Source: Microcella flavibacter (lineage in GTDB: Bacteria > Actinomycetota > Actinomycetes > Actinomycetales > Microbacteriaceae). From it: DNA of 64,000 nt. The notes beneath the pieces were generated by a model that had not been told where the DNA came from, made no database searches, and was given only the letters and a program-made list of their open reading frames with translations. The stretch's first letter is position 1; each line of letters begins with the position of its first letter. Shown here in pieces: positions 50,345 to 60,379 of this stretch. The stretch lies in contig NZ_CP051299.1 of assembly GCF_012530535.1 (NCBI RefSeq), positions 2,418,001 to 2,482,000 on the forward strand, written 5' to 3'. The position numbers and the translations under genes are program-made.

Positions 50345-51802
50345 ATGTGCGGCATCGTCGGGATCGTCTCGTCCAGCCCCGTCAACCAGCAGGTGTACGA
50401 CGCCCTGTCCCTCCTGCAGCACCGCGGGCAGGACAGCACCGGCATCGCCACCGTCGAAGGCCGCGTGCTGCACATGTTCAAGGCCAAGGGGCAGGTGCGC
50501 GAGGCGTACCGCACCCGCGACATGCGCTCGCTGCTCGGCACCACCGGCCTCGGCCACGTGCGCTACGCCACCCGCGGCACCGCCTCGAGCGAGGAGGAGG
50601 CGCAGCCGTTCTACGTCAACGCGCCCTACGGCATCATCCTCGTGCACAACGGCAACCTCACCAACACCCGCGAGCTGTCGCGCGAGCTCAACGAGGTCGA
50701 CCGCCGCCACCTCAACACCAACTCCGACACCGAGCTGCTCGTCAACGTGCTCGCCCACGAGCTGCAGCAGCGGGTCACGAGCGACGACCTCGACCCCGAC
50801 CAGGTCTTCGCCGCCATCAGCCGCCTGCACGAGCGCGTCGAGGGCTCGTACGCCGCCATCGCCCTCATCGCCGGGCACGGCCTGCTCGCCTTCCGCGACC
50901 CGTTCGGCATCCGCCCGCTCGTGCTCGGCCGCCGCTCGACCGGCCTCATCGGCGACGAGTGGGTCGTCGCGAGCGAATCGCTCGTGCTCGAGCACGGCGG
51001 CTACGAGATCGTGCGCGACCTCGCGCCCGGCGAGGCGGTGTTCATCTCCCTCAGCGGCGAGATGATCTCGCAGCAGTGCGCCGCCGATCCGCGCCTCATC
51101 CCCTGCTCGTTCGAGTACGTCTACCTCGCCCGGCCCGACTCGATCATGAACGGCATCTCGGTCTACGAGGCCCGCCTGCGCCTCGGCGACCGCCTCGCCG
51201 ACACCATCGAGCGGCACATGCCCGCCGGCGACGTCGACGTCGTGATGCCCATCCCCGACTCCTCCCGCCCGGCCGCGATGCAGGTCGCGCAGAAGCTCGG
51301 CATCGAGTACCGCGAAGGCTTCTACAAGAACCGCTACGTCGGCCGCACGTTCATCATGCCCGGGCAGGCGGAGCGCAAGAAGAGCGTCAAGCAGAAGCTC
51401 AACGCCATGTCGAGCGAGTTCGCCGGCAAGAGCATCCTCATCGTCGACGACTCGATCGTGCGCGGCACCACCTCGAAGGAGATCGTCGAGATGGCCCGGG
51501 CCGCCGGCGCGCGCAAGGTCACCTTCACCTCCGCCGCTCCGCCGGTGCGGTACCCGCACGTCTACGGCATCAACATGCCCACCTCGCGCGAGCTCGTGGC
51601 GCACGGCCGCAAGATCCCCGAGATCGGCATGGAGCTCGGCGCCGATCAGCTCATCTACCAGGAGGTCGCCGACATGCAGGCGGCCATCACCGAGGGCACG
51701 AGCATCCAGGATCTCGAGATGAGCTGCTTCACGGGCGACTACGTCACGGGCACGGTCAGCCCCGAGTACCTCGCCTGGGTCGAGCAGAACCAGAACAGCT
51801 GA
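50345..51802 (+). CDS. purF: Amidophosphoribosyltransferase
   Basis: A 485-aa enzyme of the first committed purine step (PRPP + Gln to phosphoribosylamine). The nucleophile is Cys2 in MCGIVGIV, so no long propeptide is present. The glutaminase domain has LLQHRGQDSTGIAT, GHVRYATRGT and HNGNLTNTREL. The phosphoribosyltransferase domain has PIPDSSRPAAMQVAQ, the PRPP loop ILIVDDSIVRGTTSKEIVEMAR and the PurF loop KKSVKQKLNAM. GGAG lies 12 nt upstream. Divergent from purM across about 110 bp. Confidence 0.98.
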   Translation: MCGIVGIVSSSPVNQQVYDALSLLQHRGQDSTGIATVEGRVLHMFKAKGQVREAYRTRDMRSLLGTTGLGHVRYATRGTASSEEEAQPFYVNAPYGIILVHNGNLTNTRELSRELNEVDRRHLNTNSDTELLVNVLAHELQQRVTSDDLDPDQVFAAISRLHERVEGSYAAIALIAGHGLLAFRDPFGIRPLVLGRRSTGLIGDEWVVASESLVLEHGGYEIVRDLAPGEAVFISLSGEMISQQCAADPRLIPCSFEYVYLARPDSIMNGISVYEARLRLGDRLADTIERHMPAGDVDVVMPIPDSSRPAAMQVAQKLGIEYREGFYKNRYVGRTFIMPGQAERKKSVKQKLNAMSSEFAGKSILIVDDSIVRGTTSKEIVEMARAAGARKVTFTSAAPPVRYPHVYGINMPTSRELVAHGRKIPEIGMELGADQLIYQEVADMQAAITEGTSIQDLEMSCFTGDYVTGTVSPEYLAWVEQNQNS

Positions 51803-51842
51803 CGACCGCGTCGGGATGCCCGGCGCGCGTCATCCGCAGGCC

Positions 51843-52187
51843 TCAGTCCTCGACCTCGCCCTCCAGCGGGGCCGGGTCGACCTGCTCGCGGGCGGCGTCG
51901 ACCGTGCGGGCGCGACGGCGGGAGCGGCGGTCGACGATGATCGCCAGAATGGCGCCGAGCAGCACGCCGAGCGAGATGCCGTACAGCGAGAAGTAGGCGA
52001 GCAGGGTCGTGAAACCGAGGCTCGGATCGGCCGGGTACAGGCTCGTGGCGATGAGCGTGCCGAGGAACCCGAGGAAGCCGCCGACGATGAGGAACGCCGA
52101 GATCTTCGGGGCCCGGCGCACCGAGACCTGCTCGCGAGGGGCCGCGGCGGGCGTGGGGGTGCGCGGGGCGTCGAGCGGATCGTTCAC
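51843..52187 (-). CDS. Hypothetical two-helix membrane protein
   Basis: About 114 aa from GTG 52187. Two membrane helices (KISAFLIVGGFLGFLGTLIATSLY and YGISLGVLLGAILAIIVDRRSRRRA) join a Pro/Ala-rich N-terminus and an acidic C-terminus (PAPLEGEVED). No function known; such a gene often lies near purF/purD in actinobacteria. I preferred the GTG because a -10-like GACAAT lies exactly 6 nt upstream; an in-frame ATG at 52205 is the alternative. The GGGTGC repeat array lies just upstream of the gene. Confidence 0.7.
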   Translation of the reverse strand: MNDPLDAPRTPTPAAAPREQVSVRRAPKISAFLIVGGFLGFLGTLIATSLYPADPSLGFTTLLAYFSLYGISLGVLLGAILAIIVDRRSRRRARTVDAAREQVDPAPLEGEVED

Positions 52188-52244
52188 GCCGCCATTGTCG
52201 CGCATGCGGACTGCGAAGCGGCTCAGTGCCGCGTCGGGTGCGGC

Positions 52245-52280
52245 GGGTGCGGGTGCGGGTGCGGGTGCGGGTGCGGGTGC
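52245..52280. repeat. Hexanucleotide tandem array (GGGTGC x6)
   Basis: Six exact head-to-tail copies of GGGTGC, flanked by degenerate copies. It lies between the stop of the sterol-carrier gene and the start of the two-helix membrane gene, upstream of the latter's promoter region. Confidence 0.9.
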
Positions 52281-52305
52281 GGGGGCCGGTGCGGCAGCGC
52301 GGGGC

Positions 52306-52686
52306 TCAGTACGCGAGCGGCAGCAGCGCGCTGAGGTCGGCGCGCGTGCCCGAGGCGTGGATGCGCCCGGCCGCGAGGCGCTCGGCCCACTCGGCGGCGC
52401 CCGTCGCGAGCGCGAGGAAGGTGTCGGCGTCGACCTCGACGACGTTCGGCGGGGTGCCGCGGGTGTGGCGCGGGCCCTCGACGGCCTGCACGGCACCGAA
52501 CGGCGGTACCCGCACCTCGACGCTGTTGCCGGGGGCGGCGTCGGCGAGGCACTGCAGCAGGTAGCGCACGGCCGTCGCGCGGGCGGTGCGCTCGGCGGGG
52601 TCGCCCGGGTCGCTGCCGCGGCGCGCCTCCAGCACGGCGGCCACGGCGGCGCGGCCCAGGGTCTCGTCGATGCGTGCGCGGGCCAT
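52306..52686 (-). CDS. Sterol-carrier-like (SCP_3) protein
   Basis: A 126-aa protein matching the bacterial SCP ortholog family found beside purD in actinobacteria: [55 protein letters not shown] and the ending [20 protein letters not shown]. The SCP2-like fold suggests binding of a lipid or other hydrophobic ligand, but the role is unknown. TACCCT lies 8 nt before the ATG. Divergent from purD with 69 bp between them. Confidence 0.88.
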   Translation of the reverse strand: MARARIDETLGRAAVAAVLEARRGSDPGDPAERTARATAVRYLLQCLADAAPGNSVEVRVPPFGAVQAVEGPRHTRGTPPNVVEVDADTFLALATGAAEWAERLAAGRIHASGTRADLSALLPLAY

Positions 52687-52743
52687 GAGCGTCGAGGGTA
52701 GCGGGGCCGCGTGCACGGGGGCCGAGCATCCGCGCCCGCTGGG

Positions 52744-52749
52744 TAGGCT
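52744..52749 (+). promoter_or_regulatory. -10 box, leaderless start of purD
   Basis: TAGGCT, 6 nt, then GTG at 52756; no ribosome site. Confidence 0.6.
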
Positions 52750-52755
52750 GACCGC

Positions 52756-54006
52756 GTGAGAATCCTCGTCCTCGGCTCGGGCGCGCGCGAGCACGCCATC
52801 ATCACCGCCCTGCTCGCGGAGGGCGCCGATCACGTGATCACCGCCGCCCCCGGCAACGCCGGCATCGCCCAGCAGGTCGAGGTCGTCGCGCTCGACCCGA
52901 CGAAGGGCGAGGTCGTCGCCGCCTACGCGGTCGACAACGACATCGAGCTCGTCGTCATCGGCCCCGAGGCGCCCCTCGTCGCCGGCGTCGCCGACGCGCT
53001 GCGCCGCCGCGGCATCGCCGCCTTCGGCCCCGGCGCCGCCGCCGCCCAGCTCGAGGGCTCGAAGACCTTCGCCAAGCGCATCATGGAGGCCGCGGGCGTG
53101 CCGACCGGCCGCGCCCAGCGCGCCGGCACCCTCGCCGAGGCCGAGGCCGCGCTCGACGCCATGGGCTCGCCCTACGTCGTCAAGGCCGACGGGCTCGCCG
53201 CGGGCAAGGGCGTCATCGTCACCGACGACCGCGACGCCGCGCTCGCCCACGCCGAGCACTACCTGCAGCAGGGCGGCGTGCTCGTCGAGGAGTTCCTCGA
53301 GGGCCAGGAGGTCAGCCTCTTCCTGCTGAGCGACGGCCACACCGTGCTGCCGCTGAGCCCCGCGCAGGACTACAAGCGCATCGGCGACGGCGACACCGGC
53401 CCCAACACGGGCGGCATGGGCGCCTACTCGCCGCTGCCGTGGGCTCCCGAGGGCTTCGTCGACGAGATCATCGCGACCGTCGCCGAGCCGACCGTGCGCG
53501 CGCTCGCCGCCGAGGGCACCCCCTTCATCGGTCTGCTCTACTGCGGCCTCATCGTCACGCCCGCCGGCACGCGCGTCATCGAGTTCAACGCCCGCTTCGG
53601 CGACCCCGAGACGCAGGTCGTGCTGCCGCGCCTCGTCACCCCGCTGAGCGGCCTGCTCTTCGCCGCCGCCACCGGCCAGCTGGGCGGGATGCCCCGGCCG
53701 CAGTTCAGCGACGACGTCGCCGTCACCGTGGTGCTCGCGAGCGAGGGCTACCCCGACGCGCCGCACACGGGGCGCGCGCTGTTCGGGCTCGACGAGGCCG
53801 AGCAGGTCGAGGGCGTGCACCTCGCCCACGCCGCGACGGCCCGCACCGACGAGGGCTTCGTCGCCACCGGCGGCCGAGTACTGAGCGTCGTCGCTCGCGG
53901 CGCCGACTTCGCCGAGGCCCGCGCCCGCGCCTACGAGGCGATCGGCCGCATCGGGCTCGAGGGCGGCCAGTACCGCACCGACATCGCGGCCCGCGTCATC
54001 TCGTGA
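52756..54006 (+). CDS. purD: Phosphoribosylamine-glycine ligase (GARS)
   Basis: A 416-aa ATP-grasp enzyme joining glycine to phosphoribosylamine. It starts [15 protein letters not shown], has [32 protein letters not shown], the ATP-grasp [28 protein letters not shown] and the metal site [15 protein letters not shown]. Translationally coupled to purC by a 4-bp GTGA overlap. Confidence 0.98.
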   Translation: MRILVLGSGAREHAIITALLAEGADHVITAAPGNAGIAQQVEVVALDPTKGEVVAAYAVDNDIELVVIGPEAPLVAGVADALRRRGIAAFGPGAAAAQLEGSKTFAKRIMEAAGVPTGRAQRAGTLAEAEAALDAMGSPYVVKADGLAAGKGVIVTDDRDAALAHAEHYLQQGGVLVEEFLEGQEVSLFLLSDGHTVLPLSPAQDYKRIGDGDTGPNTGGMGAYSPLPWAPEGFVDEIIATVAEPTVRALAAEGTPFIGLLYCGLIVTPAGTRVIEFNARFGDPETQVVLPRLVTPLSGLLFAAATGQLGGMPRPQFSDDVAVTVVLASEGYPDAPHTGRALFGLDEAEQVEGVHLAHAATARTDEGFVATGGRVLSVVARGADFAEARARAYEAIGRIGLEGGQYRTDIAARVIS

Positions 54007-54890
54007 GCGGCGCTCTCGACCCGGCGGCGCTCGACGGCTGGCAGCACGTCTACTCGGGCAAGGTGCGCGATCTCTACGAGCACCCCGAGCATCCGGCGCT
54101 CATGCTCGTCGTCGCGAGCGACCGGGTGAGCGCCTTCGACCACGTGCTCGAGCCGGGCATCCCGGGCAAGGGCGCGCTGCTGACGCTGCTCAGCGACTGG
54201 TGGTTCGACCGGCTCGCCGAGGGCTCCGGCGTGGGCGCGGGCGACCACCGCGCGGTCGATGGGCCTGAGGTTCCGGCGGTCGTCGCGGGGCGCGGCATGA
54301 TCGTGCGCCGGCTCGACATGCACCCCGTCGAGTGCGTCGTGCGCGGGTACCTCTCGGGCTCCGGCTGGGTCGAGTACCGGGCATCGGGCACCGTGTGCGG
54401 CATCCCGCTGCCCTCGGGGCTCCAGGACGGCGATCGCCTGCCCGAGCCCATCTACACGCCCGCGTGGAAGGCCCCGATGGGCGAGCACGACGAGAACATC
54501 AGCTACGAGCGCACCGTCGAGCTGGTCGGCGCCGAGACGGCCGCGGCGCTGCGGGATGCGAGCCTCGCCATCTTCGCCCGCGCGAGCGCGATCGCCGCCG
54601 ACCGCGGGCTGATCCTCGCCGACACGAAGTTCGAGTTCGGCAGCGACCCGGCCACGGGCGCGCTGACCCTCGCCGACGAGGTGCTCACGAGCGACAGCTC
54701 GCGCTACTGGGGCGCGGAGGCCTACGACGCGGGCGGCCCCGGGCGCCTCGCCAGCTTCGACAAGCAGATCGTGCGCGACTGGCTCGCCGCGCACTGGGAT
54801 CGCACGGGCGAACCCCCCGCGCTGCCCGACGAGATCGTCGCGCGCACCGCCGACCGCTACCGCGAGCTGATCGACCGCCTGACGGCCTGA
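54003..54890 (+). CDS. purC: Phosphoribosylaminoimidazole-succinocarboxamide synthase
   Basis: A 295-aa SAICAR synthase, adding aspartate to CAIR. Family features: [60 protein letters not shown]-like [27 protein letters not shown] and [15 protein letters not shown] start inside the purD stop. It ends the purD-purC unit; the next gene follows after 79 bp. Confidence 0.98.
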   Translation: MSGALDPAALDGWQHVYSGKVRDLYEHPEHPALMLVVASDRVSAFDHVLEPGIPGKGALLTLLSDWWFDRLAEGSGVGAGDHRAVDGPEVPAVVAGRGMIVRRLDMHPVECVVRGYLSGSGWVEYRASGTVCGIPLPSGLQDGDRLPEPIYTPAWKAPMGEHDENISYERTVELVGAETAAALRDASLAIFARASAIAADRGLILADTKFEFGSDPATGALTLADEVLTSDSSRYWGAEAYDAGGPGRLASFDKQIVRDWLAAHWDRTGEPPALPDEIVARTADRYRELIDRLTA

Positions 54891-54969
54891 GCCGCGGGCT
54901 CACGCCGTTCGAGCCGGCCGCCGACCGGGCGCGCGGAATGGCACGGGGTCGAACGGGGTTGCACCGGCC

Positions 54970-55854
54970 ATGACCGACTCCTCCCGCCTCGCCGCCGACA
55001 CCACCATGGGCGCGGTCACCCTCGACGTCGCCGACCTCGACGCCATGACGGCGTACTACCGCGACGGTGTCGGGCTCACGGTGCTGAGCGCCGAACCGGC
55101 GCGCGACGGCGCGCCCGCGACGACGAGCCTCGGCCGGGGCATCCAGCCGCTCGTCGTGCTGCGGCACGCGCCGAGCCTGCGCCATGCCGGGCCGCGGGAG
55201 GCCGGGCTGTTCCACACGGCGATACTGTTCGAGACGGCCGGGGCCCTCGCGGCCGCCGTCGCCGCGGTGGCCCAGCGCTACCCCGGCACGTTCACGGGCT
55301 CGAGCGACCACCTCGTGAGCGAGGCCTTCTACTTCGACGACCCGGAGGGCAACGGCGTCGAGCTGTACCTCGACCGCGCGCGCACCGCCTGGAGCTGGAC
55401 GCACGGGCAGGTCGAGATGTCGACGCTCTTCCTCGATCCCAACGCGTTCCTGCAGCAGCACCTCGACGAGCAGGCGCTCGCCGCGCACGGCAGCGCGCCC
55501 GCGACCGTCGGGCACGTGCACCTCTCGGTGGGCGACGTCGACACCGCTCGGCGGTTCTACGTCGACGAGCTCGGCTTCGACCAGACCACGAGCCTCGGCG
55601 GGCAAGCCCTCTTCGTCAGCGCCGGCGGCTACCACCACCACATGGCGATGAACGTGTGGCGCAGCCGCGGCGCCGGGCGGCGGCAGGCCGCGCTCGGGCT
55701 CGGCCGCGTCGACATCGTGCTGCCCGACGCCGACGCGCTCGGCGCCGTCGGCGAGCGCCTCGGCCACTACGGGCACGCGGTGCGCGACGACGGCGCCGGC
55801 CTCGGGGTCGACGACCCCTGGGGCAACGCGCTGCGGCTCAGCGCGGCCGGCTGA
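54970..55854 (+). CDS. VOC-family (glyoxalase/dioxygenase-like) protein
   Basis: A 294-aa protein with two vicinal-oxygen-chelate modules. Module 1 is about residues 12-140 (VTLDVADLDAMTAYYRDGVGL, LFHTAILFE, FYFDDPEGNGVELYLDR). Module 2 follows from about 175 (VGHVHLSVGDVDTARRFYVDELGF, SAGGYHHHMAMNVW, DDPWGNALRL). It resembles CatE-type ring-cleavage dioxygenases by layout, and candidate metal ligands His and Glu are present. Substrate unknown. Free-standing. Confidence 0.88.
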   Translation: MTDSSRLAADTTMGAVTLDVADLDAMTAYYRDGVGLTVLSAEPARDGAPATTSLGRGIQPLVVLRHAPSLRHAGPREAGLFHTAILFETAGALAAAVAAVAQRYPGTFTGSSDHLVSEAFYFDDPEGNGVELYLDRARTAWSWTHGQVEMSTLFLDPNAFLQQHLDEQALAAHGSAPATVGHVHLSVGDVDTARRFYVDELGFDQTTSLGGQALFVSAGGYHHHMAMNVWRSRGAGRRQAALGLGRVDIVLPDADALGAVGERLGHYGHAVRDDGAGLGVDDPWGNALRLSAAG

Positions 55855-55889
55855 GCCCGGCCGCCGCGCGAATGAACACCCCTGCCGCC

Positions 55890-55895
55890 TAGACT
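55890..55895 (+). promoter_or_regulatory. -10 box of the SGNH-hydrolase operon
   Basis: TAGACT, then 8 nt and the GTG at 55904. The 5' leader is very short or absent. Confidence 0.5.
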
Positions 55896-55903
55896 CGCGC
55901 CTC

Positions 55904-56686
55904 GTGAACGATGCGCGCCATGCCCCGCACATCCCCGCGATCGCGCTGCGCCTGAGCCGTGCCGCCGCGGTGCTGCGCGGCGCCGTGATCCTGCCGCAGG
56001 GGCGACGGCTGCGCCGCGAGACCCCCCGGCTGCCGGACGCCCCTGGCCCGTGGCTCGGAGCCGTCGAGGGCGACGGCGAGCCCCTGCACCTGCTCGTGCT
56101 CGGCGACTCGACGGCGGCCGGCGTCGGTGTCGAGCACGCCGACCTCGGGCTCGGCGGTCGCCTCGCCGAGGCGCTCGCGGCGCGCACCGGTCGCGCCGTC
56201 TCGTGGCGGGCGCACGGCCGCAACGGCGCGACCGCGGCCGACCTCGTGCGCGGGCACCTCGCGGCCGCGCTCGACGGCCCCGTCGACGTCCTGTTCCTCA
56301 CCGTCGGGGCGAACGACGCCCTCGCCCTGCGCAGCGCGAGGGCGTTCCGGCGGGATGTGCGGCGCATCGTGAGCGCGACGCGAGCGCAGCATCCCGGATC
56401 GGTCGTGCTCATGTCGTCGCTGCCGGCGTTCTTCCGATTCCGCCTGCTGCCCGAGCCGCTGCGCGGCACGCTCTACCGGCATTCCCGCGCGCTCGAGGCC
56501 GCGGCGCGCTCGATCGTCGACGCCGAGCCGGAGGCCCGCATGTCGCCGCCCCCGCCGCCCTACACCGAGGGCTTCTTCGCGAGCGACGAGTTCCACCCGA
56601 GCGCGCTCGGCTACCGCGACTGGGCCGAGTTCGCCGTCGACGACGCCGCCGAGGCCGGGCTGCTCGCGCGCTGGAGCCGGGCGTGA
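55904..56686 (+). CDS. SGNH/GDSL-family hydrolase
   Basis: A 260-aa protein. Block I is LLVLGDSTAAGVGVEHADLGLG (Ser of GDS), block II has the RNGATAADLV Gly/Asn region, block III is LTVGANDALAL (GxND) and block V is SDEFHPSALGY (DxxH). No signal peptide is obvious, so the esterase is probably cytosolic or peripheral. Substrate unknown. It is first of three genes with overlapping stop/start codons (hydrolase, alpha/beta hydrolase, kinase). Confidence 0.9.
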   Translation: MNDARHAPHIPAIALRLSRAAAVLRGAVILPQGRRLRRETPRLPDAPGPWLGAVEGDGEPLHLLVLGDSTAAGVGVEHADLGLGGRLAEALAARTGRAVSWRAHGRNGATAADLVRGHLAAALDGPVDVLFLTVGANDALALRSARAFRRDVRRIVSATRAQHPGSVVLMSSLPAFFRFRLLPEPLRGTLYRHSRALEAAARSIVDAEPEARMSPPPPPYTEGFFASDEFHPSALGYRDWAEFAVDDAAEAGLLARWSRA

Positions 56687-57528
56687 GCGACGGCGCCCCG
56701 AGACCGGGCGGGCTGCACCACGAGCAGGACGGCGCGACCGCGGGCGCCGAGACGGTCGTGCTGCTGCACGGCGGCAACCTCTCGGGCTGGATGTGGGCGC
56801 CGCAGCGCGAGGCGCTCGCCGACCGGCACCTGCTCGTGCCCGACCTGCCCGGCTACGGCGGCAGCCGCGACCTGGGCTGGGTGTCGACGACCGACGCCGC
56901 CGACCGGGTGGCCGAGCTCATCCGCGCTCATGCCGGCGTCGACGAGCAGGGGCGCCCGCGCGCGCACGTCGTCGGCTACTCGCTGGGGGCCTCAGTCGCC
57001 GCCGTGCTCGTCGCACGGCATCCCGAGGTCCTCCGCTCGGCGGTGATCGCGAGCGCGCCGCTCGACGGCATGGGGCCGCTCATGACGGCGGTGGCGCGCA
57101 CGCAGGTGAAGCTGCTGCGCGTCGCGGCCTTCCAGCGCATGCTCGGGCCCCGCCGCGGCCTGCCGCGCGAGGCGGTCGAGCAGCTCGTCGCCGCGGGCGT
57201 CGGGCTCGACCCGGCGAGCTCGCGCCGCATGATGGCGGAGACCGCGCGCGGCGTCGCCGATCAGCTCGAGGGGCTCGACGAACCGGCGTCGCAGGCCGTG
57301 CCGGTGCTCGGCGTCGCGGGTGCGGGCGAGGCGCGCCGGGTGGTCACCGCGCTGCAGCGGTTGCAGCGCACGCCGCAGGACGCGGTGCGGCTCGCCCCGA
57401 GCATGCACCACCTCTGGACGGTGCAGCACCCCGACGTGTTCACGGCCGTGGTGCGGCACTGGGTCGAGCACGGTGCCGCGCATCCCGACCTCGAGGCGGT
57501 CCCATCGAGCCGCGGCCGCGCCTCATGA
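56683..57528 (+). CDS. Alpha/beta-fold hydrolase
   Basis: A 281-aa protein. ETVVLLHGGNLSGWMWAPQ carries the oxyanion HGG, then LLVPDLPGYGGSRD, the nucleophile elbow HVVGYSLGASVAAVLVARHP, and near the end APSMHHLWTVQHPDVF with a candidate catalytic His. The acid lies probably in VPVLGVAGAGEAR, where the usual Asp is not obvious. GTG start overlapping the upstream stop (GTGA), so it is coupled to the SGNH hydrolase. Substrate unknown. Confidence 0.88.
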   Translation: MSDGAPRPGGLHHEQDGATAGAETVVLLHGGNLSGWMWAPQREALADRHLLVPDLPGYGGSRDLGWVSTTDAADRVAELIRAHAGVDEQGRPRAHVVGYSLGASVAAVLVARHPEVLRSAVIASAPLDGMGPLMTAVARTQVKLLRVAAFQRMLGPRRGLPREAVEQLVAAGVGLDPASSRRMMAETARGVADQLEGLDEPASQAVPVLGVAGAGEARRVVTALQRLQRTPQDAVRLAPSMHHLWTVQHPDVFTAVVRHWVEHGAAHPDLEAVPSSRGRAS

Positions 57529-58169
57529 CCGCACCGGGCCCCGCGGCGCTGCCCGGCCTCGACGCCCTCGCGACCGTCATCGAGGGGATGCGCGCCCGCG
57601 CCCCGCACGCCGGCCGCCGCCTGCTCGTCGGCATCGCCGGAGCCCCCGGCGCCGGCAAGTCGACCGCCGCCGCCGCGCTCGCCGCCGCCCTGCCGGGCGC
57701 GGTCGTGCTGCCGATGGACGGGTTCCACCTGCCGCAGGCCCGCCTCGTCGCGCTCGGCCGCCGCGACCGCATGGGCGCCCCCGACACCTTCGACGTCGCG
57801 GGCTTCCTCGGGGTGCTGCGCGCGCTGCGCGACGACGACGCCGCCGTGCGCGCGCCCGACTTCGATCGCACGATCGAGGAGCCCGTGCCCGAGGCGATCG
57901 CGATCGGGCCGGATGCTCGCACCGTGATCGTCGAGGGCAACTACCTGCTGCACGCCGACGACGGCTGGCACCCCGTCGCGGGCCTGCTCGACGCGACGGT
58001 CGCGCTGCGTCTCGCCGACGAGACCCGCCGCGAGCGCCTCATCGCCCGCCACGTGGCGCACGGCAAGACCTCCGCCGAGGCCGAGGCGTGGGCGCTGGGC
58101 CCCGACGAGGCCAACGCCCGGCTCATCGCACCCGGGTTGGAGCGCGCCGACTACTCGCTCTCGGGCTGA
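57525..58169 (+). CDS. Nucleoside/nucleotide kinase family P-loop protein
   Basis: A 214-aa kinase. Walker A is LVGIAGAPGAGKSTAAAALA, the substrate loop VLPMDGFHLPQARL, then FDRTIEEPVPEAIAI and VIVEGNYLLHADDGW, and the lid RLADETRRERLIARHVAHGKT. This is the panthothenate-kinase/uridine-kinase-like group (COG1072), often annotated as putative fructose or nucleoside kinase; the substrate is not certain. ATGA overlap with the upstream hydrolase. The 3' end overlaps the convergent MscS gene by 19 bp. Confidence 0.88.
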   Translation: MTAPGPAALPGLDALATVIEGMRARAPHAGRRLLVGIAGAPGAGKSTAAAALAAALPGAVVLPMDGFHLPQARLVALGRRDRMGAPDTFDVAGFLGVLRALRDDDAAVRAPDFDRTIEEPVPEAIAIGPDARTVIVEGNYLLHADDGWHPVAGLLDATVALRLADETRRERLIARHVAHGKTSAEAEAWALGPDEANARLIAPGLERADYSLSG

Positions 58170-59266
58170 GCCTCGCCGCTCGGCACGGGCTCCGACGGCG
58201 GCAGCGGGCGGGTCTCGACGGGCGCGGCCTGCTCGAACCGCTGCACGGGCAGGGCCTCGGGCCCGTGGTCGCGCACCCAGGCGACGAGCTTCTCGCGCAC
58301 GAGCACCTGCAGATCCCACAGCGTGCCCGAGTCGGCGGCCGAGACGAGCACGCGGGCGCGCACCATGCCGCCGGTCGCGTCGACGATCTGCACGTTCTTC
58401 ACGGCGCCGTTCCAGAGGTCGGTCTCGTCGAGCACGCGGTCGAGCTCGGTGCGCAGGCCGTCGACGTCGACGCGCCAGTCGAGGTCGAGCACGACGGGGC
58501 CCATGAGATCGGCGGTCGTGCGCGTCCAGTTCTGGAAGGGCGTCGTCGTGAAGTAGGTGCTCGGCAGCACCATGCGGCGCTGGTCCCAGATGCGCACGAC
58601 CACGTACGTCAGCGTGATCTCCTCGATGCGCCCGTACTCGCCCTCGACGACGACGACGTCGTCGACGCGGATGGCGTCGGAGAAGGCCAGCTGCATGCCC
58701 GCGAAGAGGTTCGCGAGGGTCGACTGCGCGGCGAGGCCGGCGACGACGGAGGCGAGACCGGCCGAGGCCAGCAGGCTCGCGCCGACGGCCTCGGCGCCGT
58801 CGAAGGTCAGCAGGATCGAGCCGATCGCCACGATGCCGATGACGACGAGGGCGAGGCGCTTGAGGATGAGCAGCTGCGTGCGCATGCGCCGGGCGACGCG
58901 GTTGTCGGAGGCCGTGACGTCGTAGCGGCCCGCGGTGCGCTCGAACAGCAGGGTCACGCCGGCGGCGACGACCCACGCGCCCGCGGCGATGACGAGGATG
59001 AGGAAGAGCTGGTCGAGCACGGGCATCCAGTCGCGCTCGGGCAGGGTCAGCGCCACCGCGGCCCACAGGGTGATGAGGGCGAGCAGGATGCGCAGCCGGC
59101 GCCGCAGCGGACCGAGCGTCGCGTAGACGCCCGGCCGGCGGCGCGCGACGAGGCGGGCCGCGAGCGCGACGGCGGCGATGATGAGCACGACGACGGCGAG
59201 CGCGATGAGCACGGCGAGGCCGAAGCCCGTCCAGCTGCGCCAGACGAAGGAGTCGATGAGGAGCAT
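58151..59266 (-). CDS. MscS-family mechanosensitive ion channel
   Basis: A 371-aa protein. Four membrane helices are seen (about residues 15-40, 60-77, 85-107 and the pore helix). The MscS core has GASLLASAGLASVVAGLAAQSTLANLFAGMQLAFSDAIRVDDVV, then the beta domain VEGEYGRIEEITLTYVVVRIWDQRRMVLPSTYF, and a C-terminal alpha/beta domain. The tail is Pro/Glu-rich. It should release small solutes on osmotic downshift. Monocistronic; divergent from the purS operon. Confidence 0.93.
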   Translation of the reverse strand: MLLIDSFVWRSWTGFGLAVLIALAVVVLIIAAVALAARLVARRRPGVYATLGPLRRRLRILLALITLWAAVALTLPERDWMPVLDQLFLILVIAAGAWVVAAGVTLLFERTAGRYDVTASDNRVARRMRTQLLILKRLALVVIGIVAIGSILLTFDGAEAVGASLLASAGLASVVAGLAAQSTLANLFAGMQLAFSDAIRVDDVVVVEGEYGRIEEITLTYVVVRIWDQRRMVLPSTYFTTTPFQNWTRTTADLMGPVVLDLDWRVDVDGLRTELDRVLDETDLWNGAVKNVQIVDATGGMVRARVLVSAADSGTLWDLQVLVREKLVAWVRDHGPEALPVQRFEQAAPVETRPLPPSEPVPSGEAQPESE

Positions 59267-59366
59267 GGTGCCTTCCGGTCGGGGGCGGGGCAGCGCCCGA
59301 GGCTACCGCCCGCCGCCGGCGCCCGCGACCCCGGTCGTGCGCGGATGAGCGGCGATGGCGCGCGGC

Positions 59367-59372
59367 TAGACT
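59367..59372 (+). promoter_or_regulatory. -10 box of the purS-purQ operon
   Basis: TAGACT lies 39 bp before the GTG of purS at 59412; a GGGGAG ribosome site lies between them, so this promoter gives a normal short leader, unlike purD and purM. Confidence 0.5.
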
Positions 59373-59411
59373 GAGGGCATCCACTTTTCTGACGCACCCG
59401 GGGAGTCATCC

Positions 59412-59683
59412 GTGCCCACCATCGTCGTCGAGGTCATGCCGAAGGCCGAGCTGCTCGACCCGGCCGGCAAGGCCGTCACCGGAGCCCTGCACCGTCTGGG
59501 CCACGAGAGCATCGCCGAGGTGCGCATCGGCAAGCGCTTCGAGCTGCGCGTCGACGGCGAGGTCGACGCCGACCTGCTCAAGCAGGTCGAGGAGGTCGCC
59601 GCTGACATGCTCGCCAACGGCGTCATCGAGGACGTCATCGACGTGCGCGTCGAGGACGCGGGCGCGGCGGGCGAGACCCGCTG

Positions 59684-59684
<1 letters not shown>
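59412..59684 (+). CDS. purS: FGAM synthase subunit PurS
   Basis: A 90-aa PurS, the small subunit that couples PurQ glutaminase to PurL in the FGAM synthase complex. It shows PTIVVEVMPKAELLDPAGKAV, GHESIAEVRIGKRFEL and CAEMLANPVIEDY-like DMLANGVIEDVIDV. GTG start with GGGGAG upstream. The stop overlaps the purQ ATG by one base (TGATG). Confidence 0.96.
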
Positions 59685-60375
<691 letters not shown>

Positions 60376-60379
<4 letters not shown>

